From Sporosarcina globispora (GTDB lineage Bacteria; Bacillota; Bacilli; Bacillales; Cytobacillaceae), in NCBI RefSeq assembly GCF_001274725.1, contig NZ_LGUF01000007.1, positions 2,239,629-2,303,628 on the forward strand: a stretch of 64,000 nt of DNA, written 5' to 3'. The notes beneath the pieces are model-generated. The model ran no database searches. It was not told the origin of the DNA and was given only the letters and a program-made list of their open reading frames with translations. How positions within the stretch are numbered: position 1 is the first letter of the stretch; each line of letters begins with the position of its first letter. Below are positions 8,100 to 17,662 of the stretch, one piece after another. Position numbers and translations under genes: made by a program.

Positions 8100-9587
8100 T
8101 TAGTTTGAATATCTGCTTTCAAAGTCATTACTAGCAGGGATTAAATTTTCACGCTTACTAGATAATTCTCTGATTACAGGATCTTCTGTTTTAGGTTCTT
8201 GTGTTACTTCTACTAATTCTACAAGCATAGTATTAAGTTGAAGGATAGCTTGTTTACCTTCTTCTGTTTCATCGATTGACTTGGTAATTAATTCTTGAAC
8301 TTCCTCTGAGTCAAATTTTTCAGCAGCCTTAAGAGCATTAAACTTTTTAGAGTAGAAATCCTTCTTCTCATTTAAAGCTTTTTCTAATTTCTCTTGCTCT
8401 ACTTGGTTTCTAAATGGTTTCAACTCTTCAACTTGTGTACTCAAAGTAACCACTTTTTCACTAACTTCATTAAATTGTTTTTCAACACTTTCTTTTTCAG
8501 TTGTAACAGTGTTAAGTTGAGTTTCTAACTCTGTTAGTTTTCCTTCTTTCTCGTTTAACTGAGTTGTCAACTCTTCAACTTTAGTGCTTTTTTCTTCAAG
8601 TTCATTTTGCACAGACTGGAACTGAGAAACCTCAACCCAATCACGCTTAACCATAACCTCTGTCTTCGATTCTAAATCAACTGAAATTGCTTCTCCATCT
8701 TTTGAATAGTTGAATTTGAAATATTTATCAAATTCATTTCCTTCCGCATAACTATAAACATTCGCTACAAAATAACTTTCGTATACATCTGAAATCCAAG
8801 AGTATTCGTTTTGATTTAATGATGGATCTAGTTGACCATACAATAGAGAACGGATATCACTATGGGAGAGTTCATTGATTTTTTTAAAGAACTTCATATT
8901 CTCTTTCTCCTCCTTATCTTCTTGATTAATTGCTTGCGCAACCAATTTATTAAACTTATTTATTTCATTAAAACTTAGTAGCTTTGAAGATTCATAAGCA
9001 GGCAAAACTAAGCTTTGATCTCCTCTATTTTCACTAGCCAATACTGCATGACCCTCAAAATATATTGGTGAATGATGATATTCAATACCGTCCTTTAAGG
9101 TGAAATTAGAATATAAGTACTCACAACTAGTATTAATGGTAATCCCACTGTTAAACCATTCCAATAATAGGTCACAGGCATCTGAAAATCTAGTCTTCCA
9201 TAAAACAGCATCAGCTGCCATTACTTCTTTTTCTTCACCATTAATATTAATTGTTAATTCATAGCCCTCAGTGGTGAAAACTCCAATTGGTACAGTATCG
9301 GATTTAACTGTTAAATTTCCATATCTATCTTCGCCTAAATATTGCTCATGACCACCAAAATTGTCCGTTTTTGTATTTGGTTCTTCAACCTCATTGTACT
9401 TAGCCACAATTGGCTTATTAATAAGTGTTTTACCACCTTCAAGGGCAACATCTTTATCAACTATTACATTGTTACCTGAAACATCATAGTCAAGGACTAT
9501 AAAAGTACAAGGTATAATTGTTGGATCTTCACTTTGCTTAATTTCATTTAGAACCAAATTTAATCTGTGTTTCTTAGTCAATTTCAA
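8100..9587 (-). CDS. Prohead protease-scaffold fusion candidate
   Basis: 495 residues. The N-terminal ~225 residues are beta-rich with EYHHSPIYFEGHAVLASENR around residues 167-186, resembling the His-containing core of prohead protease domains. Residues ~325-400 form a long coiled coil (repeated LEEKSTKVEELTTQLNEKE-like heptads) like an internal scaffold, followed by an acidic tail. An enzyme that both scaffolds the procapsid and cleaves itself is common in this arrangement. The gene lies between portal and decoration/capsid genes. The catalytic Ser was not identified with certainty. Confidence 0.6.
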   Translation of the reverse strand: MKLTKKHRLNLVLNEIKQSEDPTIIPCTFIVLDYDVSGNNVIVDKDVALEGGKTLINKPIVAKYNEVEEPNTKTDNFGGHEQYLGEDRYGNLTVKSDTVPIGVFTTEGYELTININGEEKEVMAADAVLWKTRFSDACDLLLEWFNSGITINTSCEYLYSNFTLKDGIEYHHSPIYFEGHAVLASENRGDQSLVLPAYESSKLLSFNEINKFNKLVAQAINQEDKEEKENMKFFKKINELSHSDIRSLLYGQLDPSLNQNEYSWISDVYESYFVANVYSYAEGNEFDKYFKFNYSKDGEAISVDLESKTEVMVKRDWVEVSQFQSVQNELEEKSTKVEELTTQLNEKEGKLTELETQLNTVTTEKESVEKQFNEVSEKVVTLSTQVEELKPFRNQVEQEKLEKALNEKKDFYSKKFNALKAAEKFDSEEVQELITKSIDETEEGKQAILQLNTMLVELVEVTQEPKTEDPVIRELSSKRENLIPASNDFESRYSN

Positions 9588-9617
9588 TTCTCACCTCCTT
9601 CAAGCAGACAAATTAAC

Positions 9618-11144
9618 CTACGATGGAGTATTATTACCATCTGTAGTCTTAGATTTAATGGTATTATCATTGTCAGGGTTTTCGCTGTTTGGTCTACCTG
9701 CTTCATCACTATTCAATGTATGACTTGTACGATAAGGCTTAATCTTATCTTGAAGATTAAGAACCTCTGTCTCATACATTGTTTGTTCAAGGTAAGATTC
9801 CCAAGAAACACCTGCAATATTATCAACGACATGTTTAATTGACCAACCCTTATCATTCAATTTAGATAAGATATCAATCTTTTCTTTATGAGTGAGAGGG
9901 GTCTCTTTGTCGTATTCCATTCTAAAGTTGTCTTTTTGATTAGAAGGTAATATTAAATTAAATAATTTTTGATATACTTCTTGTTCAATATCTTCAAGCA
10001 TAACTCCTAGACGTTTGTATACAGTGTCAAGGTTTAACTTAGCACTGGCAAAGTTTCCACCAGTACCATTTAATAAAGATCCTGATAAACCATATGCAGA
10101 CTGAATATCTCCATTGATATGCTCAAACTTTTTACCATCTAACCCATCAGTCTGGATATCTGGGAACTCTAATTTTGCGAAGTCAGGAATTGTTACAACA
10201 GTTACACCTTTTTGATTACTCTTTTCTAACGCTGTCTTGACTCCTGTGTGAATTTTTTGTTTTACGGGTTTAGGTAATTTTAGATTTGTTAAAGAGTCAT
10301 ATTTTTCATTTCCGTTTACACCGACAGTTAACACCGCAACTGCATTTATGATCTTATTTGCAATTGAGTGCTCCACATCTTTTAGTTTCTTTTTATGTAG
10401 TACATCATATAAACCTGCAGTTACCCATGAAGTGCCTAAGCCTTGGTTTCGTTTTAAAGTTCCAGTCCTTAAAACAAATGTCCTGTCTTGAGGCAGATAT
10501 TTCAATTTATACTTATCAGGGTCACTAACAAAATTATCATAGTCTTTTTGAGTAATATGAGGTGATAGGTTATCCAATTGCATTTTACGGTAATCATCCG
10601 ACATCTTCTTAAACCAATTCATATCAATTACACATAACCATTCTCCGTTTTTTCTGTCAGCTGGGAAAATGTGTTGTATATCATCAAAGATGTAAGGGTA
10701 AGCATTGGTTTTATCTCCTAACCAAATACCAACCAAAGTTCCTGCCGTAGAAGTTTGTTTTAATAAGTCACGGGTTAATCGCTTATGCTTAACTCTATGT
10801 AAAGTCTTATTAATAGTACCAATGTGTTTATCACCAGTCTTACTCTTTTCAAAGGAATCAAGTTTATAATTTAGGGTTGGAAGTGATTCGATTAACTCAA
10901 AAAGCTGATGAACTTCTCCTGAAGAAATGTAGTAATACTGTGCTAAATCTTCAATTTCCTTCTGAAATTTATCAGGGTTAGCAAAGTATTCCTTGAGTTT
11001 TTCTTTTTCAACTTCATCAATAATTCCATGAGAGAACATTTGAGTAATATAGCCAGAAGCGAATGTTGAAACATAATCTGAATAGTCATTTACCATCCTT
11101 TGGTATTCTTCTGAATCTTGATCAATTTTCACTATATCTGTCAT
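9618..11144 (-). CDS. Portal protein
   Basis: 508 residues. Placement directly downstream of the large terminase, its size, and the pattern of a helical N terminus, beta wing (PYIFDDIQHIFPADRKNGEW) and long helical C-terminal crown (LEDIEQEVYQKLFNLILPSN) fit the dodecameric portal ring. The Ser/Gly-rich stretch near residues 355-370 (SAYGLSGSLLNGTGGNFASA) is typical of portals, followed by a helix. SPbeta YonE is the probable counterpart. AGGAGGTG precedes the ATG. Confidence 0.75.
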   Translation of the reverse strand: MTDIVKIDQDSEEYQRMVNDYSDYVSTFASGYITQMFSHGIIDEVEKEKLKEYFANPDKFQKEIEDLAQYYYISSGEVHQLFELIESLPTLNYKLDSFEKSKTGDKHIGTINKTLHRVKHKRLTRDLLKQTSTAGTLVGIWLGDKTNAYPYIFDDIQHIFPADRKNGEWLCVIDMNWFKKMSDDYRKMQLDNLSPHITQKDYDNFVSDPDKYKLKYLPQDRTFVLRTGTLKRNQGLGTSWVTAGLYDVLHKKKLKDVEHSIANKIINAVAVLTVGVNGNEKYDSLTNLKLPKPVKQKIHTGVKTALEKSNQKGVTVVTIPDFAKLEFPDIQTDGLDGKKFEHINGDIQSAYGLSGSLLNGTGGNFASAKLNLDTVYKRLGVMLEDIEQEVYQKLFNLILPSNQKDNFRMEYDKETPLTHKEKIDILSKLNDKGWSIKHVVDNIAGVSWESYLEQTMYETEVLNLQDKIKPYRTSHTLNSDEAGRPNSENPDNDNTIKSKTTDGNNTPS

Positions 11145-11176
11145 TATTTCACCTCCTGTTTGTTAGATTATATTAT

Positions 11177-12961
11177 TTAGAAATAAACTAGTGAATCATC
11201 CTCATCATATACTTCCTCAACTTCCTCTTTCTCAAGAAATAGAAAGATATAATACAATGCATATGCTAATGCAGAGTATCTATCTTTATCGATTTTCTTT
11301 AAAACTTGCTTAACTGTTATAGATTTTTGAGTTGATTCTAATTTTAAATTTGAGATTTCGTCAATTAGATATTGAGTGTGGATTCTAGCTTTATCTTCTT
11401 CTAAATTTACATTTGAATTGACTGACTTTCCTTTAATTTCATCATTGATTTTAAGTAATTTTAATTTTTCTGTTTCTACATAATCGATAAATGTACGGAT
11501 GATCTCACCGTTGATACCTTGTGCAGTTAAATCATAGACTACTTCTATCGCTGGAGTTACATCTGGTTTTTGATCGGTATTAATTGTATCAAAACAACCA
11601 AGTTCCTCATTCGTATCAGGGTCAGTCAAATCTTCCAGTAGCCTGTCTATTAAGCCTTTACCTATAACGTTACCATCCACAACGATAGCTTTAACCCTTG
11701 ATTTAAGGATGTCTGAATGTCCACCATAAGCATAAAACAATCTTTTGACAATTAAACTTTGTTCCTTAAAGCTAAGACCATTAGGTGGCTCAACAATGTT
11801 TACAGCTTGAATTTGTCTTATTGTCCCAGTTTTATTCCTAATTATCTTCAAAACGACAATAGCTGTTTTATTATTGCTTTGAGAGTTACTTCTAGCAACG
11901 TCAACTCCGAATATATACTCATTTAGTTCGAAGTTGCCACGTTTGTCTTTAGGACAGTTTAATTCAGGCTTATCTAAAGTTCTTATCTTTAGCAACTTTG
12001 ATATATTAACAAGTGCACCATCAGTTGCACCAACCCACTTACTTTCATAGTTCATGGCAAAAGCAGTGGCAGATGTAGTAGGATCATTCTTCTTAGCTAA
12101 TAACTGATTTCTTGTCTCTCCACGACCATAGTGACAAGGTAATTCCCAACTTGCACCTAGAACCATTTTACCTTTTAGGTTAGCTGTTTCTTTGATCATG
12201 TTCAGAATTCTGTTAAATTCATCTGAACCTCTGTAGCCTGATGTGGTTACGAAGTTAATCATCCCGTTCAGTTCAAATGGACTTATTACCGACATTTCCC
12301 CAATAGTTCTTCGTGGTACGTTTACTACAGGCTCAAGAGCATCTTTAAATAATTCATTATTTAATAATGCAGATTCTTCAATATTTAATCTGTGTCTACG
12401 TTGACCTTTGGTGCTTTGTGCATTTGCTAAGATCGAATAAGTAGCTCCTGATTTAAAAATTACTTCAGCATTATCTTTAGAGAAACTGGCTTTGACTATT
12501 TCGTTTTGAAGTAGTGGGAATTTTTTAACCAGTTCTTTATGTTTATCCTCGCTTATTGATGCAGCGTTTTCTTTAGTCTGAGCTGACATAGCAATGTTAA
12601 TGTCCGCAAAAAAGATACAAGAGTGATAAATAGACATTAATTCAATCATGGTTTTACCAAATCCACGAGGGAAAACTCCATATGTGCTTATGAATCTACT
12701 CATACATCGTAAAAAGACTCGCTGATCCAAATCTAATCTCATTCCACCTTTTTCTGGCTTAATGAGGTCATAAAATAAATCAGGAAACCATCTAGCCCAT
12801 TGTAAAAACTCAACCCATGATTCAAAATTTTCATCAAAACTATCCTTTTTTAAATCACTTACCTTTACTTGACTATTAAATGCTGGATTATCGGCTATCG
12901 TTCTCGAAGATTCCCTTGAGTATTTGAAATTGTCATCTTGAAAATGTTTATAACTACTCAT
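11177..12961 (-). CDS. Terminase large subunit (packaging ATPase-nuclease)
   Basis: About 594 residues. The motor domain shows a Walker A-type loop PRGFGKT (about residue 100) and a Walker B-like RLNIEESALL (about 195). The nuclease half has FGVDVARS (Asp about 355) and VVDGNVIGKGLIDRL (Asp about 430), the usual RNase H-fold acidic residues. It pumps DNA into the procapsid and cuts the concatemer. A start at TTG 12970 is possible, but the ATG at 12961 is better spaced from GGTGAT. It overlaps the end of the upstream zinc-finger gene. SPbeta YonF is the likely counterpart. Confidence 0.88.
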   Translation of the reverse strand: MSSYKHFQDDNFKYSRESSRTIADNPAFNSQVKVSDLKKDSFDENFESWVEFLQWARWFPDLFYDLIKPEKGGMRLDLDQRVFLRCMSRFISTYGVFPRGFGKTMIELMSIYHSCIFFADINIAMSAQTKENAASISEDKHKELVKKFPLLQNEIVKASFSKDNAEVIFKSGATYSILANAQSTKGQRRHRLNIEESALLNNELFKDALEPVVNVPRRTIGEMSVISPFELNGMINFVTTSGYRGSDEFNRILNMIKETANLKGKMVLGASWELPCHYGRGETRNQLLAKKNDPTTSATAFAMNYESKWVGATDGALVNISKLLKIRTLDKPELNCPKDKRGNFELNEYIFGVDVARSNSQSNNKTAIVVLKIIRNKTGTIRQIQAVNIVEPPNGLSFKEQSLIVKRLFYAYGGHSDILKSRVKAIVVDGNVIGKGLIDRLLEDLTDPDTNEELGCFDTINTDQKPDVTPAIEVVYDLTAQGINGEIIRTFIDYVETEKLKLLKINDEIKGKSVNSNVNLEEDKARIHTQYLIDEISNLKLESTQKSITVKQVLKKIDKDRYSALAYALYYIFLFLEKEEVEEVYDEDDSLVYF

Positions 12962-13880
12962 CTTCTTCAATCACCTGCATCTCAGGAGATGAGTCTAATT
13001 CTTGGGACTCATAATCTTGTTTTCTCACTTCATAAAAGTTATAAATATCTTTATACTCTGCTTTGGGTAATCCTTCAAGATCACGTATGTAGTTAACGTA
13101 AAGCCATAAAGTAACATCAACTTTATCTTTGGGTTGCTCTGTAAACTTTGGTAGTAGAGGAATTATATCTCGATGTTCTTCAACCATTCTGGACAATTGA
13201 CCAAAACCATCTAAGCCTTTTGATAAGTCAGCTTTACTCATTTGAGAAGGTTTTAATTTTCCTGCTTCTGCAGCTTCTTTTGCCATTATCGACCATTCTT
13301 TTGCCTCTTTGAATTCACCTTTTGATTTGGCTAATGTCTCTTTAACTTTATTAACGCAATACTCACGTAAATATTCTTCATGCATTGTTGTTGGAAGCTG
13401 AAAACTTGGTTTTAACTTCCTGAATTTCTTTTCAAAAAGTATATATTCTTCATCAGGATAACCATGCCCATATATTTCTTTTAACTCTTTCAATTCATCT
13501 AAGGGAACATCGATATTTACATTATTAGTGTTAGAAATAGGTTCTTTTATTTCTAATGATTGTTTCGATTCATTTTCAAACATACTATCTGCCCATGTCA
13601 TGTGTCTGAAATCTTTCATACTGATTAACTTAAAATATTCACCTACAGGATTACTGTGGCTTAACGCAGTATCCCAAAGGTGAGAAACAAAAGCCTTATC
13701 CAGCATTCGCAGCGTATTTTTTACACTTTCTAAATCCCTGATGTCAGTCATATCTCTTACACAGAGTTTGCAAACTCTTAATCTTTCATCAGCGTCTAAT
13801 ATTGCATATGACTTATAGAAATCTTCAAGTCTTTTTTCTTTTTGACATTTAGAACAGATCTTTTTCGTTACTTTAGTCAT
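12954..13880 (-). CDS. Zinc-finger protein, terminase small subunit candidate
   Basis: 308 residues. The N-terminal treble-clef-like zinc site is CSKC (C9, C12) and CKLC (C37, C40). The rest is helical and acidic, with a conserved-looking TPase-partner region (LSKGLDGFGQLSRMVEEHRD). Immediate overlap with the large terminase gene suggests the DNA-recognising small subunit or a packaging partner. The family has no decisive motif here, so the role is inferred from context. Confidence 0.55.
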   Translation of the reverse strand: MTKVTKKICSKCQKEKRLEDFYKSYAILDADERLRVCKLCVRDMTDIRDLESVKNTLRMLDKAFVSHLWDTALSHSNPVGEYFKLISMKDFRHMTWADSMFENESKQSLEIKEPISNTNNVNIDVPLDELKELKEIYGHGYPDEEYILFEKKFRKLKPSFQLPTTMHEEYLREYCVNKVKETLAKSKGEFKEAKEWSIMAKEAAEAGKLKPSQMSKADLSKGLDGFGQLSRMVEEHRDIIPLLPKFTEQPKDKVDVTLWLYVNYIRDLEGLPKAEYKDIYNFYEVRKQDYESQELDSSPEMQVIEEDE

Positions 13881-13909
13881 TATGATTCACCTCATTGTTT
13901 TTTCGACAT

Positions 13910-13972
13910 TGAAAAAACCTCTTATTCAACGCTCACTTAATCTTAGAAAAAGTGAACGCTGTGTAAGAAGTT
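13910..13972 (-). terminator. Strong intrinsic terminator on the minus strand
   Basis: A long hairpin pairs AACTTCTTA with TAAGAGGTT, and inside it GCGTTCACTT with AAGTGAGCGT. On the minus strand it runs straight into TTTTTT (13915-13910). It splits the block between the 87-codon gene and the packaging genes. If used, the packaging and head genes need their own promoter, read-through, or a polymerase insensitive to this signal. Confidence 0.75.
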
Positions 13973-13995
13973 CTTGATAAAATCAGTATTTTAAA

Positions 13996-14259
13996 TTACT
14001 CTTCATCTTCAAAATCAGAAGCTTCGGACATTTCCATTTCATGAAGATTCTCTAATTCTTGTAGACTCTGTTTAGCAGAATCAATTAGGAATTGTTTACA
14101 TGACCAACGATTAATCTCTGTGAAGAAGTCCCAAAGAATTTCCTCTAACGGGATATTTCTTTCGAGGTTGTAGTGGATCATCTCAACATAGTCCTCAATC
14201 ATTTCTTCTGGAGTTTCATCGTTTTCTGGCACAATCATTACATTTGGATAATTTTCCAT
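13996..14259 (-). CDS. Small acidic protein, function unknown
   Basis: 87 residues with very acidic ends (MENYPNVMIVPENDETPEEM, ...SEASDFEDEE) and a helical middle (SCKQFLIDSAKQSLQELENL). GGGAGG lies upstream. It is bounded downstream by a strong terminator. SPbeta has a similar small gene at this place. No family recognised. Confidence 0.65.
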   Translation of the reverse strand: MENYPNVMIVPENDETPEEMIEDYVEMIHYNLERNIPLEEILWDFFTEINRWSCKQFLIDSAKQSLQELENLHEMEMSEASDFEDEE

Positions 14260-14326
14260 TTAATAACCTCCCATATTTGGAAGGAAGCGCATGGTTAAAC
14301 CATGATACCCGCTGTATAATATTTGA

Positions 14327-15550
14327 TTATTTTAGTTTAAAATCAAAAACAGTTGTTCTTCCTAATCCTCTTTCAAATACCATCATGTTTGCACCAGCAT
14401 TAGCTGTCTTTTTCAACTTAACGCTATACTCATCAATTCCACAAATTGAAGGGGCTTGATAGAACTCAACATTTTGCAAACCGTCCATTCCAATTGTTTT
14501 ATTATGTGTGTTATGCAAGTGACCTGTTTTAAGCATATGTATTTGTTTACCATAAACATTAACATAATCTTTAATTGAGTTTTCAAGGTTCTTTTCATCT
14601 TGCCCATGTGTGGCAAGAATTTTAGTACCAACAACATCTACATAAACAAATGCTTTATTATCATGAATAGTGATATTTGGGTTATCTTTAAGATCTTTCT
14701 TAAGAAGCAATGTGATAATTCTCTCCATGTTTTCATGAGGGAAATCACCTTTACTTGAACCTAAAGGTCTAATTTCCATGTGATTACCTTGGCAAGAATG
14801 GTAATCAATATATGTATAATTAGATAGTTCATTTAACCAAGTAGCCATGAAATCCGCATATCCAACGGCTGAATCAAGTATGCCAAGTTGAAGTATTTGT
14901 AATTGAGACATTCTTAAAATTCCATCAATACTATCCGATAAATTGAAGAGATGTAAATGTTTAATTTTTTCTTTTTCGATTCTTGTGATTAATTGATTTA
15001 ATAGATTCCACATACGTCTTTCAAAGATTTCAACGCTGTACTCATTGATAATTTCATCATCAAAACCACGAATAACCACTTTCTTACCATAGTGACTATC
15101 TGCAATGTCAACAGTATACCCAATATCGCTTACAGTTCTTTCAATTCGATACTTTGGAACTTGAATTCTTGGACGATTCTCAACTGCTAAAATAAGTTTT
15201 TCATAGAAATTCTCTGAACGACCTTGTTCACGAATCCATCTATTAATCTCATTTTTCTCTGCTTGAAGTTTAACTCTTTCTTTCTGCAGTTCTAATTTTT
15301 TCTGAGTTAACTTATCTAGGAATTCATCATCCTCAACAGACTCCAATTGTTTATTATCAATGTTCTCAGACATTTCTTTATATGCATAAGATAATTTCCT
15401 TAGATGATCAGGCGAACACTCAAGCTTCAGTAAGTCGATTATCTCCGACCAATCTAAATCAATTTCTTTATTTAATTTTGCAATACAGAGTCTAACCTTA
15501 TAGTCGAATTCGGATTCACTGTCACGTTTAGTTAGAATAGGGTTAGTCAT
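14327..15550 (-). CDS. Calcineurin-like metallophosphoesterase (nuclease/phosphatase)
   Basis: 407 residues. After a helical N-terminal third (coiled region about residues 70-105) the metal-binding motifs appear in order: VDIADSHYG (~147-155), NLSDSIDG (~203-210), QGNHME (~254-259), THGQDEKN (~314-321) and TGHLHNTH (~342-349). This is the two-metal phosphoesterase core of Mre11/SbcD-like enzymes. It sits between the small YonK-like gene and the packaging genes, as in SPbeta (YonJ region), so a role in DNA processing before packaging is plausible. The stop codon lies within the recurring TAAAATAATCAAAT motif. Confidence 0.8.
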   Translation of the reverse strand: MTNPILTKRDSESEFDYKVRLCIAKLNKEIDLDWSEIIDLLKLECSPDHLRKLSYAYKEMSENIDNKQLESVEDDEFLDKLTQKKLELQKERVKLQAEKNEINRWIREQGRSENFYEKLILAVENRPRIQVPKYRIERTVSDIGYTVDIADSHYGKKVVIRGFDDEIINEYSVEIFERRMWNLLNQLITRIEKEKIKHLHLFNLSDSIDGILRMSQLQILQLGILDSAVGYADFMATWLNELSNYTYIDYHSCQGNHMEIRPLGSSKGDFPHENMERIITLLLKKDLKDNPNITIHDNKAFVYVDVVGTKILATHGQDEKNLENSIKDYVNVYGKQIHMLKTGHLHNTHNKTIGMDGLQNVEFYQAPSICGIDEYSVKLKKTANAGANMMVFERGLGRTTVFDFKLK

Positions 15551-15558
15551 TCAATCAC

Positions 15559-15768
15559 CTACTCTTGTACAGAAGGAGTCAGGTTAACAGATTCTTTAAT
15601 TGTGATACTAAAGCGTCTATCTTCTCCTTGTAACTGTTCAATAATATCAGAAAGAGTATAAGTTTTAATTTCTTCATCGTTCTTTTTGGTCGGGTACTCT
15701 ACAATCTCGTTGTCCTCTAATGAAATTGTGCAATTGCTAAATGAAATAGAAAAATCTTTCTTAGCCAT
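15559..15768 (-). CDS. YonK-like small protein
   Basis: 69 residues (MAKKDFSISFSNCTISLEDN, then ITIKESVNLTPSVQE). Size, the beta-helix-beta pattern and its place directly upstream of the phosphoesterase recall SPbeta YonK, a small oligomeric protein of unknown role. The similarity is from memory of the family. GGAGGAG precedes the ATG, with spacing of about nine bases. Confidence 0.6.
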   Translation of the reverse strand: MAKKDFSISFSNCTISLEDNEIVEYPTKKNDEEIKTYTLSDIIEQLQGEDRRFSITIKESVNLTPSVQE

Positions 15769-15795
15769 ATTGTAAATCTCCTCCTTGAATTCCTT

Positions 15796-15939
15796 TTATC
15801 CTTTTTTTATTCCTAGTTCACTTTCAATTGAAAAGATGGCTGCTGCTATTTCTTTATGATAATTTCCTTCTAGTCTAGAAAGAGTGCTCAAGTAATCAAC
15901 TAAAATTCTCAATTTGTCTTCATTCATCTTCATCGTCAT
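15796..15939 (-). CDS. Small helical protein (47 aa or shorter)
   Basis: A short frame reads MTMKMNEDKLRILVDYLSTL then SRLEGNYHKEIAAAIFSIES, ending at the stop at 15796. GGAGG lies three bases before the first ATG and nine before the second (15933), so 15933 is the more likely start. One long helix or helical hairpin. Same strand and spacing as its neighbours. Function unknown. Confidence 0.6.
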   Translation of the reverse strand: MTMKMNEDKLRILVDYLSTLSRLEGNYHKEIAAAIFSIESELGIKKG

Positions 15940-16006
15940 CGTCCTCCAAAATTTTTATTGTGAGAGTATGACGCTGCTATGTGGTATAGTGTTTGTCATA
16001 CCATCC

Positions 16007-17227
16007 TTACATTTTATCTGCAATATCTGCCAAACGACTTCGCCATACATTTTGCAGTTCAATTTCACCGTACAATTCAGTTCCTCTGAAAACCTCGCTC
16101 ATTCGCTTCATTCCATTGTCAGTGATATATACATCTTTATCTACTTGTTGGTGATAGTCACCGTCCACTATTACTTTTGAACCTTCTCCAACCCTCTGCA
16201 AACCTAGTTTCATGAGTTCTTTTGTTAAGTTTTGGGCTTCCAATATCCAAGCGATTGTTTTATCACCTGTGTCAAAACCACGTAAATCCACAAATGGCAA
16301 TATATCCAATGTTCCATCTTGAATTTGTCTTGTAATTTCAACTTCATCGCCAAATTTTGCTTTTAACATTGTTCCTACTGATGATTGAAGTAATTTTTCT
16401 AACTTATCTCCTTTGTAGAAACCTAACTCTTGCGCATGTAGTGATGGTACTGGATTAACGAAGATTACTAATTTATAACCTTTCTTTTCTACTAAATACC
16501 ATGCAGTATTCAATGCAATTAATGATTTTCCACTGCCAGCCCGACCTCGAAGAGAAGTGATCTGATTATTTAATATACTATCTACTGCCATTATCTGCTG
16601 TTCATCACGAGGGACAAAATCATCAAATTGAAATGTTTTAAAGCCTCTCCCTAATTTTCCCTTACTATCACGAAGAGACACTAAAAACTCACCATTCCAT
16701 TTTAAGATATCAAGTAATTCACCATTATCCTTATCATTAAGGATAATGTACTCATTTGTAATTAAATTAAACTGATTCACTCCAAGATTTTGATGAATAA
16801 TTTGCAATTCATCCTTAGAAATTGACTTTTCTAAGAAACCTTTGTAGTCAGTGAAATTTGATTGTTCAATATTTTTAAAAGGAATATTAAATTGACGACA
16901 TTTTCTTCTAAGTAGTCTATCATTAGTTATAATGCCTAATCCCTCATCATGCGCAACTTGCAATAAAATGTTGTCAGTGTATTGAGGATCAAGTTCATCA
17001 TCTAAGGTGAATTTATAGTCTTTGAGATTCACATAGGTATTATTAGTTTCATCACATTTCTTTTTAAATCTTCTAATTTGCCACTGCAAAGTTCTATCTT
17101 GTTTCCGAGTCAATTCTAAATGTTCAATTTCTCTATTTACGTGAGAAGGTATTATCACATCATATTCATCTAATACTTCAGGATTATTTAGAAGTACATT
17201 AGTATCGACAATCCATTTATTAGTCAT
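16007..17227 (-). CDS. PIN domain-PhoH ATPase fusion
   Basis: 406 residues from the ATG at 17227 (MTNKWIVDTNVLLNNPEVL), preceded by AAGGGG. The longer frame to 17332 has no ribosome site. Residues 1-150 are a PIN ribonuclease domain (VDTNVLL at the start, IITNDRLLRR acidic site near the end). Residues ~200-400 are a PhoH-type ATPase with GRAGSGKS (Walker A) and KVIVDGDYHQQ (Walker B region). PIN-PhoH proteins couple RNA unwinding to cleavage. Here it sits just downstream of the phage RNA polymerase and may process phage or host RNA. Confidence 0.85.
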   Translation of the reverse strand: MTNKWIVDTNVLLNNPEVLDEYDVIIPSHVNREIEHLELTRKQDRTLQWQIRRFKKKCDETNNTYVNLKDYKFTLDDELDPQYTDNILLQVAHDEGLGIITNDRLLRRKCRQFNIPFKNIEQSNFTDYKGFLEKSISKDELQIIHQNLGVNQFNLITNEYIILNDKDNGELLDILKWNGEFLVSLRDSKGKLGRGFKTFQFDDFVPRDEQQIMAVDSILNNQITSLRGRAGSGKSLIALNTAWYLVEKKGYKLVIFVNPVPSLHAQELGFYKGDKLEKLLQSSVGTMLKAKFGDEVEITRQIQDGTLDILPFVDLRGFDTGDKTIAWILEAQNLTKELMKLGLQRVGEGSKVIVDGDYHQQVDKDVYITDNGMKRMSEVFRGTELYGEIELQNVWRSRLADIADKM

Positions 17228-17358
17228 ATAATATCCCCTTAATTTATATTTGGTACTTCCAAGACAGGGAGTGATGCGAGGGGTAGTGATGACCTGTCTT
17301 TTATTGCAAAAAAATAGAGCAGAATAAACCACTCTTAAATTTATGTATATTAGATTAA

Positions 17359-17478
17359 TTATTCTTTAATAAAATATTTATTGGAGGTAGTGTGAACAAC
17401 TCCAGATTTGTCAAAGTATATGTAAACTTTCTGATTATCCTTTTCAGTTAACTCCTTGTGGTTTTCCTTTTGATTCAT
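17359..17478 (-). CDS. 39-residue protein
   Basis: MNQKENHKELTEKDNQKVYI, ending ...TTSNKYFIKE. Start at the ATG at 17478, about 12 bases from GAGGAGG. An upstream ATG in another frame gives only four codons. The C-terminal half has a beta-strand pattern (VYIYFDKSGVVHT). Function unknown. Confidence 0.5.
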   Translation of the reverse strand: MNQKENHKELTEKDNQKVYIYFDKSGVVHTTSNKYFIKE

Positions 17479-17515
17479 GACACACTCATTCCTCCTCGAT
17501 ATCCTTTTGTTTGAT

Positions 17516-17544
17516 TATTTAATAAATAAAGAGGGGGAGGTCAA
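17516..17544 (-). promoter_or_regulatory. Possible promoter upstream of PIN-PhoH unit
   Basis: On the minus strand TTGACC (17544-17539), a 17-bp spacer and TAAATA (17521-17516). The -10 overlaps the recurring AAATAATCAAA motif. It would read the 39-codon gene and PIN-PhoH. Weaker than the other promoters listed. The rest of 17545-17662 contains an imperfect GGGG...CCCC inverted repeat but no gene. Confidence 0.4.
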
Positions 17545-17662
17545 CTCTTAAACTTGTACATTAGTATTTTCCTTCCTTAAGTGGGGATTAACGTTTTTAG
17601 AATTTAAAACCTTAATAACCCCTTATATACCAACACTTTCAGAAGATTTTACTGAGAAAATG

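Noticed and set aside
9567-9842. Plus-strand frame opposite the portal gene
   Set aside because: Shadow of the portal gene in another frame; no start signal.
17228-17332. N-terminal extension of the PIN-PhoH gene
   Set aside because: The PIN motif starts right after the internal ATG at 17227, which has a good ribosome site; the extension has none.
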